Assembly: GCF_023509015.1 (NCBI RefSeq)
Contig: NZ_CP094975.1
Coordinates: 565,501 to 629,500, forward strand
DNA: 64,000 nt
DNA from: Pseudomonas abieticivorans
GTDB lineage: Bacteria; Pseudomonadota; Gammaproteobacteria; Pseudomonadales; Pseudomonadaceae
Direction of reading: 5' to 3'
This document shows positions 8,022 through 15,232 of this stretch, piece by piece. Below the pieces are notes generated by a model that saw nothing but the letters and a program-made list of their open reading frames with translations, was not told the DNA's origin and did not search any database. Every line of letters starts with the position of its first letter. Within the stretch, counting starts at the first letter, position 1. The position numbers and the translations under genes were made by a program.

Positions 8022-9030
8022 GGTCGGCGGCCTCCCGATGCAAACGTGCACGCAGGGAAAAACGATCCTTGCCGGTCTCGCTGTCAGGCTGGATCACGCC
8101 TTGGAATTGCGGGTTGTCCAGGCTCTGGCAAGCTTTGAGATTACCGATCAGGGCGCTGGCCTTGGCGCTTTGCCCGGAGAACGACACCTGGCCTGCGTCA
8201 TTGATTTCCAGTTGCTCGACCCAAGTGTCCGCGGGCAGGCAGTGGGTCAGGTCATTGAGCACCGCGGCCACGGTGGGCTGGGCGACCTTGCGCTGGATCA
8301 GGTAGTTGGCCGCGCCACGGCTGTTGGCCAGGGCCTGGCGCAGTTGCTGCAGTTGCGCGACCTGTTGGCGCTGGGCCTGCACCTGGCTTTGCATCTGTGC
8401 CAACAACGCTTGGCGGTGGTTCAACCACAACACCATGCAGGCGACTGTCAGCACCGCGCAGGCCAGGGCAAGGCTTCGGTTCAAGCGGCCCTGGGTGCTG
8501 GATTTGACGGTGCGCAACGCGTCGGGCATCAGCTCGACACCCAGGCGCCCGCCGTTGCCATCGGCTACATCGATGCCTTGCAAGGTCACGCCCTGTGCTT
8601 GGCAATCCGCGAGCATGGCCTGCAGCGACTCGCGCAGTATCGCCACCAGCAACACCCGCATGCCGGTGGCCGACTTGCCCTCCACCCGCGTACAGAAATA
8701 CAACTGCTCGCTGCGGTAGGGCGTGTACTTGTCCAACTCGAAACCGAGCACGCCGTCGAGGTTTTTCGCCGCGGCCAGGGGCAGGCGCAAACGCTGCACC
8801 AACACGCTGCTGCGTGGCAACAGCAGCACCACCGCAGTGTCACTGGCAGGCACTGGCGCTGCAGCCAATGGCCAGTGCAACAGGTGCACGGCCTGGCCGC
8901 TGCCCATGCGAAAACGCGCGGGCAACATCGCCTGCAATTGCTCAAGCCAAAGCTGCCAGGCCCGTTGCGCCGGGCTGCCACGCCAGCGGGCCAGCAGCGG
9001 CGCCAGGTGAGTGTTCAGTGATGCTTTCAT
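8008..9030 (-). CDS. gspL: Type II secretion protein GspL (PilN-like C-terminal part)
   Basis: A 340-residue protein with a cytoplasmic actin-like N-terminal region (about residues 1-165), a membrane helix near residues 175-195 (LALACAVLTVACMVLWL), a Gln/Leu-rich coiled coil (about 205-235) and a PilN/GspL ferredoxin-like periplasmic end. In the family GspL recruits the ATPase GspE to the platform and pairs with GspM. The start ATG (9028-9030) overlaps the gspK stop by 4 nt, so translation is probably coupled. Confidence 0.8.
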   Translation of the reverse strand: MKASLNTHLAPLLARWRGSPAQRAWQLWLEQLQAMLPARFRMGSGQAVHLLHWPLAAAPVPASDTAVVLLLPRSSVLVQRLRLPLAAAKNLDGVLGFELDKYTPYRSEQLYFCTRVEGKSATGMRVLLVAILRESLQAMLADCQAQGVTLQGIDVADGNGGRLGVELMPDALRTVKSSTQGRLNRSLALACAVLTVACMVLWLNHRQALLAQMQSQVQAQRQQVAQLQQLRQALANSRGAANYLIQRKVAQPTVAAVLNDLTHCLPADTWVEQLEINDAGQVSFSGQSAKASALIGNLKACQSLDNPQFQGVIQPDSETGKDRFSLRARLHREAADHAQP

Positions 9031-9749
9031 TCTTGCCAGTGCAAGACCCGATAAGGCCGCGCACCCTCCGTCGATGGGTTCAATAACAGGGTGACGCGCA
9101 GCGTCGCGCCAGCGCCGTTAGGCAAGGTCGCGACGCTGCGCACACTTACAATCTGGCCCGGGTCTGCACCCATGGCCGTGGCGTTGGGCAAGCTCAACAG
9201 CCGTTTCAACAACCGCGTTGCAAAACCGGGGTCGGGCCGCTCAAGGCCACTCCATAGCGTCACTTGGGGTTCTACGCAGCGGTACAGCGGTTGTGACAGG
9301 CCGGGCAATTGGCGCACCTCCTCGACCATGCGCAACGGCGCCTGGCCGTTGCCCCGGCGCTGGTCCAGCGCCTGGCCCAAGGCTTGCGCCAGGGCCTTGG
9401 GCGCACCGCAACCTTGCAGCAGGCGGCCGAAGTCATCGGCACTGGCGGCGTTGAGGTCCAGCTTGCCGCGCTCGCTGCGCACACTGACGCGCAACTGCGC
9501 GGTATCAAAACTCAAGCCCTGCACCCGGCCATCGGCCACCCATTGGCGCCGCTGCGCCGGGTCGCTAAGCCCCATCACCGCCAGGCTCAGCCCCGCTTCA
9601 GCAGCCATCAGCGCCTGGGTGTGCTGGCGTTGCCACAGCGCCTGGCGGTTCTCCAATTGCACCCAGCCGGCCAGGCCCGCCAGTAAAACGCTCAACAGCG
9701 CCAGCACCCACAGCACCAGCAACAACGCCACGCCCCGTTGATGCTTCAT
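9027..9749 (-). CDS. gspK: Minor pseudopilin GspK
   Basis: A 240-residue protein with a prepilin-type N-terminus (MKHQRGVALLLVLWVLALL) and the long helix typical of GspK, followed by a helix-hairpin-helix-like insert ('LNAASADDFGRLL', about residues 100-160) characteristic of this tip pseudopilin. GspK lacks the +5 Glu of other pseudopilins, and here too the position after the cleavage site is not Glu (VALLLVLW). The ATG (9747-9749) overlaps the gspJ stop. It forms the pseudopilus tip complex with GspI and GspJ. Confidence 0.85.
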   Translation of the reverse strand: MKHQRGVALLLVLWVLALLSVLLAGLAGWVQLENRQALWQRQHTQALMAAEAGLSLAVMGLSDPAQRRQWVADGRVQGLSFDTAQLRVSVRSERGKLDLNAASADDFGRLLQGCGAPKALAQALGQALDQRRGNGQAPLRMVEEVRQLPGLSQPLYRCVEPQVTLWSGLERPDPGFATRLLKRLLSLPNATAMGADPGQIVSVRSVATLPNGAGATLRVTLLLNPSTEGARPYRVLHWQE

Positions 9750-10324
9750 GGCGCCCCCGGTGCGCTGGACAAATCCAGGCGCAAGCTCACGCTTTGCGTC
9801 ACCCAGGGCACCGCGCCGTCCACCTGCGCCTCGATGCGCACCGCCTGGGGCAAACGCGCCGGCCAAGGCCAGGCACTGACCCAACCGGTGCCTTGCCCGG
9901 TAGGCGTGTAGCCGCGATAGGCCAATTGCAGGTCGCGCACCTGATGCAACAACACCTGCGGCTCGCCCCCGGCGAAGCTGACTTGCAACTGCCGGCCATG
10001 CAGCATTACCTGATGCAATTGCAAGCCGCCGCCCAGGGAGCTGGACATCGGCGCGATAAAACTCAGCGCCTGGGCAGAGCCCAGGAACACCACCCGCTGG
10101 CCACTGCCCGGCCGGGGGAAATCCAACGGCAGTGCCTGGCCGATCGCGCGGCGCAAGAAATTCTGCGTGGCGCGCATTTCGTCCAGCCGCACGGTGTAGC
10201 GCTCAGCCTTGGCCACGGCGCGGCTGGCGCCGACGATGGCGCCGCCCACCAGCATCAACAGCACTGCCAACAGGCTCAGTACCACAAGGATTTCCAGCAG
10301 GGTAAAACCCTGCTGGCGCTTCAT
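9746..10324 (-). CDS. gspJ: Minor pseudopilin GspJ
   Basis: A 192-residue protein with a canonical type III (prepilin) signal, KRQQG^FTLLEILVV, carrying Glu+5, then a long hydrophobic helix and a beta-rich globular domain. Position between gspI and gspK and size fit GspJ, a pseudopilus tip component that needs processing by prepilin peptidase (none is encoded here, so PilD is presumably supplied in trans). Start ATG 10322-10324 overlaps the gspI stop by 4 nt; the upstream extension lacks pseudopilin character. Confidence 0.88.
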   Translation of the reverse strand: MKRQQGFTLLEILVVLSLLAVLLMLVGGAIVGASRAVAKAERYTVRLDEMRATQNFLRRAIGQALPLDFPRPGSGQRVVFLGSAQALSFIAPMSSSLGGGLQLHQVMLHGRQLQVSFAGGEPQVLLHQVRDLQLAYRGYTPTGQGTGWVSAWPWPARLPQAVRIEAQVDGAVPWVTQSVSLRLDLSSAPGAP

Positions 10325-10680
10325 CGCGCCGCCCCCAGTACGCGCAAGGTGCTGAAATGCGCCAGCCGGTGCGCTTCGCTGACGGTCAAATCCAGGCGCA
10401 ACAAACGGGCGCCTCCGGCCAGGCGGTGCAGCGGCCGTACATCCAACTGCCAGTGAATGCCAGCAGCCCATTGGCCTTCGCTGCGCCCGGGCGTCAACGG
10501 GCCATCGCCCTGCTCATCGAGTACCGAGCGCGCCGCCAGGCTCAGCCGGTCACTGCGCTCAACCTGCTGCAACGCGCGCGCCGCCTGCCCGAACGCCACC
10601 AGCAACACCGTGCTGCACAGCGCCAGGATCGCCAGCGCCGCCAGCATCTCCAGCAAGGTAAAGCCCTGTTGCGCCCTCAC
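10321..10680 (-). CDS. gspI: Minor pseudopilin GspI
   Basis: A 119-residue pseudopilin with the signal RAQQG^FTLLEMLAAL (Glu+5 present), a hydrophobic helix, and a short C-terminal domain of the size usual for GspI, which nucleates the tip complex with GspJ and GspK. It overlaps both gspH and gspJ by 4 nt. The ATG is 10678-10680. Confidence 0.88.
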   Translation of the reverse strand: MRAQQGFTLLEMLAALAILALCSTVLLVAFGQAARALQQVERSDRLSLAARSVLDEQGDGPLTPGRSEGQWAAGIHWQLDVRPLHRLAGGARLLRLDLTVSEAHRLAHFSTLRVLGAAR

Positions 10681-11105
10681 TTCAAGTCACGCAACTGCAC
10701 GGTACCGGTCAACCAGGCCACGTCGACCCGCCAACGCTGGGCCCCCGTGGTCAAGAACAAGTGCCCGCCACTGGCGCCGCCATCGGGGTAAAACTCGAAC
10801 GCCGGGCCCAACTCGGCCGCCGTGTGCAGTTGCACCCTCATGTCCGCCGGCCACTGTTGCACCGCCTTGCCTGGCGCCTGAAAGCGCCGCTGGGCCAGGT
10901 CGAAGCGGGTGCGCGCCGGTTGCCCGGTGACGATTGCCTGCACCCGCGCCGCCCGAAGCGCTTGCACCACTTGCACCACTGCCTTGCGCTCGCTGGCCGC
11001 GTGCAGCCCGTGTTGCAGGCCGAAGCCGACAATCCCGGCGGCAATGCCGATCAGCACGATCACCACCAGCATCTCCAGCAGGGTGAAGCCGCGTTGCGAA
11101 CGCAT
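10677..11105 (-). CDS. gspH: Minor pseudopilin GspH
   Basis: A 142-residue pseudopilin with the signal RSQRG^FTLLEMLVVIVL (Glu+5 present) and a GspH/FimT-like C-terminal domain (residues about 45-142). The start at ATG 11103-11105 puts the cleavage glycine at residue 6, as expected. The longer reading frame would add 20 irrelevant residues. It lies 7 nt after gspG and overlaps gspI. Confidence 0.88.
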   Translation of the reverse strand: MRSQRGFTLLEMLVVIVLIGIAAGIVGFGLQHGLHAASERKAVVQVVQALRAARVQAIVTGQPARTRFDLAQRRFQAPGKAVQQWPADMRVQLHTAAELGPAFEFYPDGGASGGHLFLTTGAQRWRVDVAWLTGTVQLRDLK

Positions 11106-11112
11106 GCAGCGC

Positions 11113-11532
11113 TTACTCCCAGTTGCCGATGTCGGCCTTGTAGCCTTCGCCACCGGCCTGGCCATCCTGGCCGTAGAAGATCAGGTCAAAGCTGCCGTGC
11201 TCGCCGGGGTAGCGGTAGCCGAAGGCATGGCCGAACGGGTCTTTCAGATCCGAGGGCTTGGCATAGGGCCCGGCCCAGCCTGCGGCATTGGCCGGCTTGA
11301 CCACCAGTTGGTTGAGGTTGGCCGGTGGCGAGCCCAGGTCCAGCGCGTAGCTTTCGACTTTCATGCTCAGGCTTGCCAGTTGCGCCTTGCCGGCGCCGTA
11401 CTTGCCCTTGTCGACGTTACCGCCCACCTGGCGTACTACGATGGTGGCGACGATGCCCAGCAGCACGATCACCGCGAGCATTTCCAGCAGGGTAAAACCG
11501 CCTTGGCGGCGGGCAGACTTGAGGCTTTTCAT
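11113..11532 (-). CDS. gspG: Major pseudopilin GspG
   Basis: A 139-residue major pseudopilin. The signal RRQGG^FTLLEMLAVIVLLGI is followed by the extended helix. The C-terminus shows the GspG pattern (PYAKPSDLKDPFGHAFGYRYPG...FDLIFYGQDGQ), including Asp residues of the calcium site. I take ATG 11530-11532; a GTG directly upstream would add one residue. An AAGGA stands 8 nt upstream. It is the main subunit of the pseudopilus that pushes substrates through GspD. Confidence 0.92.
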   Translation of the reverse strand: MKSLKSARRQGGFTLLEMLAVIVLLGIVATIVVRQVGGNVDKGKYGAGKAQLASLSMKVESYALDLGSPPANLNQLVVKPANAAGWAGPYAKPSDLKDPFGHAFGYRYPGEHGSFDLIFYGQDGQAGGEGYKADIGNWE

Positions 11533-11543
11533 CACAACGTTCC

Positions 11544-12746
11544 TTAAATGTTACTGGTGAGGCTCATCAGCGGCAGCATGATGGCGAGCATGATCACGGC
11601 AACCATCACCGCCATGACCACCGTGAGGGTGGGGACCAGGGCTGCGAGCATGCGGTCGATGCCGCGCTTGGCCTCGACGTCGAACACGTCGGCGACCTTG
11701 AGCAGCATTTGGTCCAGTTCGCCGGCCTGCTCACCCACTTCGATCATCTGGATGGCAAGGTCAGGCAGCAGCGGTTGTTCACCAAAGGCGCTGGCCAAGG
11801 TGCCGCCACCCTTGACCCAGTCGGTGGCCTGCAGCACCTGGGCGCGCAAAGCACGGTTGCCGCACACCTGGCGTACGATCAACAGCGCCTGCAACAACGC
11901 CACGCCATTGCTCAACAGCGTGCCCAGGGTGCGTGCCAGCCGGGCGGCTTCAATACGTTGCAGCAACGGGCCAATCACCTTGATAGCCAAGATGCGCCGG
12001 TCGTGCCGTTGCCGACGTTGCGGGTCACGCAGGGCCAGCGCCGTGCCCCAGACCAGCGCGATCAAGCCGGCCAGCACCATCAGGCCCCAAGCGCTGAGGA
12101 ACTCGCCCAGGCCCAGAATCACTTGGGTGATCAGCGGGATCGGCACGCCCAGGTCGCGAAAGATCGGCACGAACTGCGGCACCACGTAGGCCAGCAGCAA
12201 GGCCAACGAGCCGAGCACCCCCACCACCAGGAAAATCGGGTAGATCAGCGCATTGATCACTTCGCCACGCAGCACCTGGCTGCGCTCCAGGTAGTCGGAC
12301 AATTGGCGCAGGGTGTTCTCCAACGCGCCGCCCGCCTCGCCCGCGCGCACCATGCTGATGTACAGCGTGGAGAACTGCCCGCCCTCCTCTTCCAGCGCCT
12401 GGGACAACGGCTTGCCGGCCTTGACCTGCTCGCGAATGCGCTCCACCAGTGCGCGGGCCTTGGGCTCGTGGGTTTGCTTGAGCAAGATGCCCAACGAGCG
12501 TTCCAGCGGCTGGCCGGCGCCCAACAAGGTGGCCAGTTGCTGGGTAAAACTGACCAGCGCAGCCCCCCCCAGCGCGCCACGGTTCAGCGCCTGGCGCAGG
12601 CCGGGGCCGCTGGTGGCGCTGATGTCCAGCAGCAGCCAGCCACGCTTTTGCAACAAGGCCACGGCGCCATTCTGGTCGGCGGCTTCCAGGCTGCCTTGTT
12701 GCGTGGCACCCTCACTGTCCAGGGCGCGGTACTTGAAATGGGCCAT
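11544..12746 (-). CDS. gspF: Type II secretion platform protein GspF
   Basis: A 400-residue polytopic inner-membrane protein with two repeated GspF/PilC domains (about residues 65-190 and 270-390) and three membrane helices (near 165-190, 215-240 and 370-395). The N-terminus (MAHFKYRALDSEGATQQGSLEA) is typical of the family. It starts 2 nt after the gspE stop and ends 11 nt before gspG. It anchors the ATPase and pseudopilus assembly. Confidence 0.93.
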   Translation of the reverse strand: MAHFKYRALDSEGATQQGSLEAADQNGAVALLQKRGWLLLDISATSGPGLRQALNRGALGGAALVSFTQQLATLLGAGQPLERSLGILLKQTHEPKARALVERIREQVKAGKPLSQALEEEGGQFSTLYISMVRAGEAGGALENTLRQLSDYLERSQVLRGEVINALIYPIFLVVGVLGSLALLLAYVVPQFVPIFRDLGVPIPLITQVILGLGEFLSAWGLMVLAGLIALVWGTALALRDPQRRQRHDRRILAIKVIGPLLQRIEAARLARTLGTLLSNGVALLQALLIVRQVCGNRALRAQVLQATDWVKGGGTLASAFGEQPLLPDLAIQMIEVGEQAGELDQMLLKVADVFDVEAKRGIDRMLAALVPTLTVVMAVMVAVIMLAIMLPLMSLTSNI

Positions 12747-12748
12747 GG

Positions 12749-14473
12749 TTATTCGCCGCGCGTCACGCGCAGCACCTCTTCCAGCGAGGTGATACCGGCC
12801 ACGGCCTGGCGTAGGCCTTCTTCATACAAGGTGCGCAAGCCGCCACGGCGGGCGGCCTGCTCCAGGGTGCTAGCGTCGGCCTGGCGCATCAGCAGGCTGC
12901 GCAGTTCTTCGTTCATCACCAGCAACTCGGTGATGGCGCTGCGGCCGAAATAGCCGCCGCCCGCCGCTTCGCTGCACGGCTTATATAAAAGAATCGGGCG
13001 CTGCTCGGTGAAGCGCTCCAGGCCATGCTCGGCGATCAGCTCGGCCGGCGCTTCAAAGGCCATGCGGGTATGTGGGTCAAGCCTGCGCACCAGGCGTTGG
13101 GCGAGGATACCCTTGACGGTAGAGGCGATCAGGTAGCTTTCCACGCCCATGTCCAGCAGGCGGGTGATACTCGCTGCCGCGCTGTTGGTGTGCAGGGTCG
13201 AGAGCACCAGGTGGCCGGTGAGCGAGGACTGGATGGCGATGCGGCAGGTTTCCAGGTCGCGCATCTCGCCGATCATGATCACGTCCGGGTCTTGGCGCAC
13301 AATGGAGCGCAAGGCGCCGGCAAAGTCCAGGCCGATGGCGGGTTTTACCTGGATCTGGTTGATACCTTCCAGTTGGTACTCCACCGGGTCTTCCACGGTG
13401 ATGATCTTGCGCTCGGCGGTGTTGAGCCGCGACAACGCCGTATAAAGGGTGGTGGTCTTGCCGGAGCCGGTCGGGCCGGTCACCAGCAAAATACCGTGGG
13501 GGTTCTCCAGCACATCGAGAAACCCGTCCAGGCGCTCGCCGTCAAAGCCCAGACTCTGGAAGTCGAACCGCACGGTCTGGCGGTCGAGCAGGCGCATCAC
13601 CACCGACTCGCCAAAGCTGGTCGGCACCGTGGACACCCGCAGGTCCAGTTCCTTGCCCTGGATGCGCAGCATGATCCGCCCGTCCTGGGGCAGGCGGCGC
13701 TCGGCGATGTCCAGGCGTGCCATGATCTTGACCCGGCTGATCACCGCGGCAGACGAACTGGACGGCGGCGCCTCGGCCTCGTGCAGCACGCCATCGATGC
13801 GGTAGCGCACCTTGAGCTGGCTTTCGAAGGGTTCGATATGGATGTCCGAGGCGCGCTGTTCGACGGCGCGCTGCATGATCAGGTTGACCAGGCGGATCAC
13901 CGGCGCCTCCGAGGCCAAGTCCTTGAGGTGCTCGATGTCTTCCAAAGAGCCTGCGTCGTCGTCCAGCGTCTCGATCAGCGAGCCCATGGCCGAACGGCCC
14001 TGGCCATAAAAGCGCTCGATCAGGCTGTCCACTTCATTGCCGGGGCCAATGACCAGGAACACCGGCGCAGCGCAGGCATGGGCCACGGCCTGGAACGGGT
14101 AATCGTTGGCCGGGTTGGCCGCCAGCAACTGCACACCTTGCTCGTCCCAGCACAACGGCACCACGCGATAGTGGCGCATGAAACGTTCGGTGAGGGGCGG
14201 CAAACGCTCAAGCTCCCCAGGCGCGTCTTCAGCCAGTAACAATGGTGCCTGCAACAACGCCGACCAGGCCCGGGCCACTTCCAGTTCCGAGACCAGGCCC
14301 AGGCGCGTGAGCAAACCGAGCAGTTCATCGTCTTCGGATTCGGCCTGCAGGCGGCGGGCGCGTTCCAGGTCAATGGGCTTGAGGCCCGAGTGCGTCATCA
14401 GCCATTGGCAGAGCTGTTCGCTGGGTGGGATCACCAGGTTCAGGGCGTCGACGTGGGAGGGGGGCATGGGCAT
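12749..14473 (-). CDS. gspE: Type II secretion ATPase GspE
   Basis: A 574-residue hexameric ATPase that drives pseudopilus assembly. It has an N1/N2 domain (about residues 20-170), Walker A GPTGSGKTTT near residue 335, an Asp box (ITVEDPVEYQ), Walker B (DVIMIGEMRD) and His box. The C-terminal region lacks the tetracysteine zinc motif of most GspE proteins: only one Cys is left, in PCSEAAGGGYFGRSAI where CxxC is expected, and the first CxxC is absent after LVRRLDP. The start could be ATG 14471-14473 or the one two codons inside; no strong ribosome site precedes either. First gene of the operon. Confidence 0.93.
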   Translation of the reverse strand: MPMPPSHVDALNLVIPPSEQLCQWLMTHSGLKPIDLERARRLQAESEDDELLGLLTRLGLVSELEVARAWSALLQAPLLLAEDAPGELERLPPLTERFMRHYRVVPLCWDEQGVQLLAANPANDYPFQAVAHACAAPVFLVIGPGNEVDSLIERFYGQGRSAMGSLIETLDDDAGSLEDIEHLKDLASEAPVIRLVNLIMQRAVEQRASDIHIEPFESQLKVRYRIDGVLHEAEAPPSSSSAAVISRVKIMARLDIAERRLPQDGRIMLRIQGKELDLRVSTVPTSFGESVVMRLLDRQTVRFDFQSLGFDGERLDGFLDVLENPHGILLVTGPTGSGKTTTLYTALSRLNTAERKIITVEDPVEYQLEGINQIQVKPAIGLDFAGALRSIVRQDPDVIMIGEMRDLETCRIAIQSSLTGHLVLSTLHTNSAAASITRLLDMGVESYLIASTVKGILAQRLVRRLDPHTRMAFEAPAELIAEHGLERFTEQRPILLYKPCSEAAGGGYFGRSAITELLVMNEELRSLLMRQADASTLEQAARRGGLRTLYEEGLRQAVAGITSLEEVLRVTRGE

Positions 14474-14539
14474 CTATCTGAATATCGAAGGGGCTGGGTG
14501 TCAGGGCTCGCAAGGCAAGCCCTGGCAAGTACGGCTGGA

Positions 14540-14761
14540 TCAGTCGGCGCTTTTCTTCGCCGCCTGGTTGATCGGGCGACCGCCCTTCTGCGATTCGTTC
14601 TTGTGTTTCTTCTGCGCCTTGGCGTCGTGGCTCTGGGTCATCACGGTGGCGTTCGAGGCGCCGGAGGTGGCGGCGGCAGCGTCAGCGGAATCGGCTGCGA
14701 AGGTGGCGCCAGCAAAGCTTAAGGTCAGGGCGGCGCAGGCACCGATCAGGGACAGTTTCAT
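14540..14761 (-). CDS. Small exported Ala/Lys-rich protein, unknown function
   Basis: A 73-residue protein with a clear Sec signal peptide (MKLSLIGACAALTLSFAGATFA, cleavage after AxA near residue 22). The mature part of about 50 residues is Ala/Ser-rich, then strongly basic (KAQKKHKNESQKGGRPI). TTGGAG lies 9 nt upstream of the ATG, so it is a real, well-initiated gene. It sits 66 nt upstream of gspE on the same strand and could share a promoter with the secretion operon, but nothing in the sequence gives its function. Confidence 0.75.
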   Translation of the reverse strand: MKLSLIGACAALTLSFAGATFAADSADAAAATSGASNATVMTQSHDAKAQKKHKNESQKGGRPINQAAKKSAD

Positions 14762-15232
14762 AGCAATTCACTCCAACTAAAAAAGTACACACATTAAAAA
14801 GCGCCGGCAGATTAGTTCTGTCGACGCCCGTCCTTCAAGCGCTCATCCAATTAAACTTACGAACGGCAGTGATAGCCATTTAATCGCTAAACCAACAGAC
14901 CAGTAGGTTTAGCGAAGGTTCACACATTTGGACACAAAAACCCAAAAAACGTAGAAAAACACCTTTCGATTGACAAATTCTGACAACAATTGTCTTAATT
15001 TAAAGGGCTATCGGAGTCATTTCGGCTACAAACGATAGCGTAATAATGGCACCTCTTATATAGACAGAAAGAACACTCAAGTTAACTAACTTGATTAAAA
15101 CCGTGGCCATCATCTTGCCTTTACTGAAACTTTAAAGTTTGGGCACGGGCACGCTTTTGTCTGAAGAAAGTGGCGAGCCATCGATAGGCCGCCATGGCTG
15201 AGCATGGAATTATTGACCTGTTGGAGCACTAC
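14762..15232. other. 471-bp AT-rich divergent promoter region
   Basis: Divergent intergenic region between the small exported protein/T2SS side and the GH3 gene. It is clearly AT-richer than its surroundings. It holds a 9-bp inverted repeat (14885-14914), a TTGACA (14970-14975) with an AT-rich hexamer about 18 nt downstream, and a GACAA-CAA-TTGTC dyad (14982-14994). No gene with a plausible start is visible in it. Confidence 0.6.
14885..14914. promoter_or_regulatory. Inverted repeat CGCTAAACC-N12-GGTTTAGCG, operator candidate
   Basis: A perfect 9-bp dyad with a 12-nt spacer in the divergent promoter region. The symmetry and spacing suit a dimeric repressor or activator; the cognate regulator is unknown. 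Confidence 0.45.
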
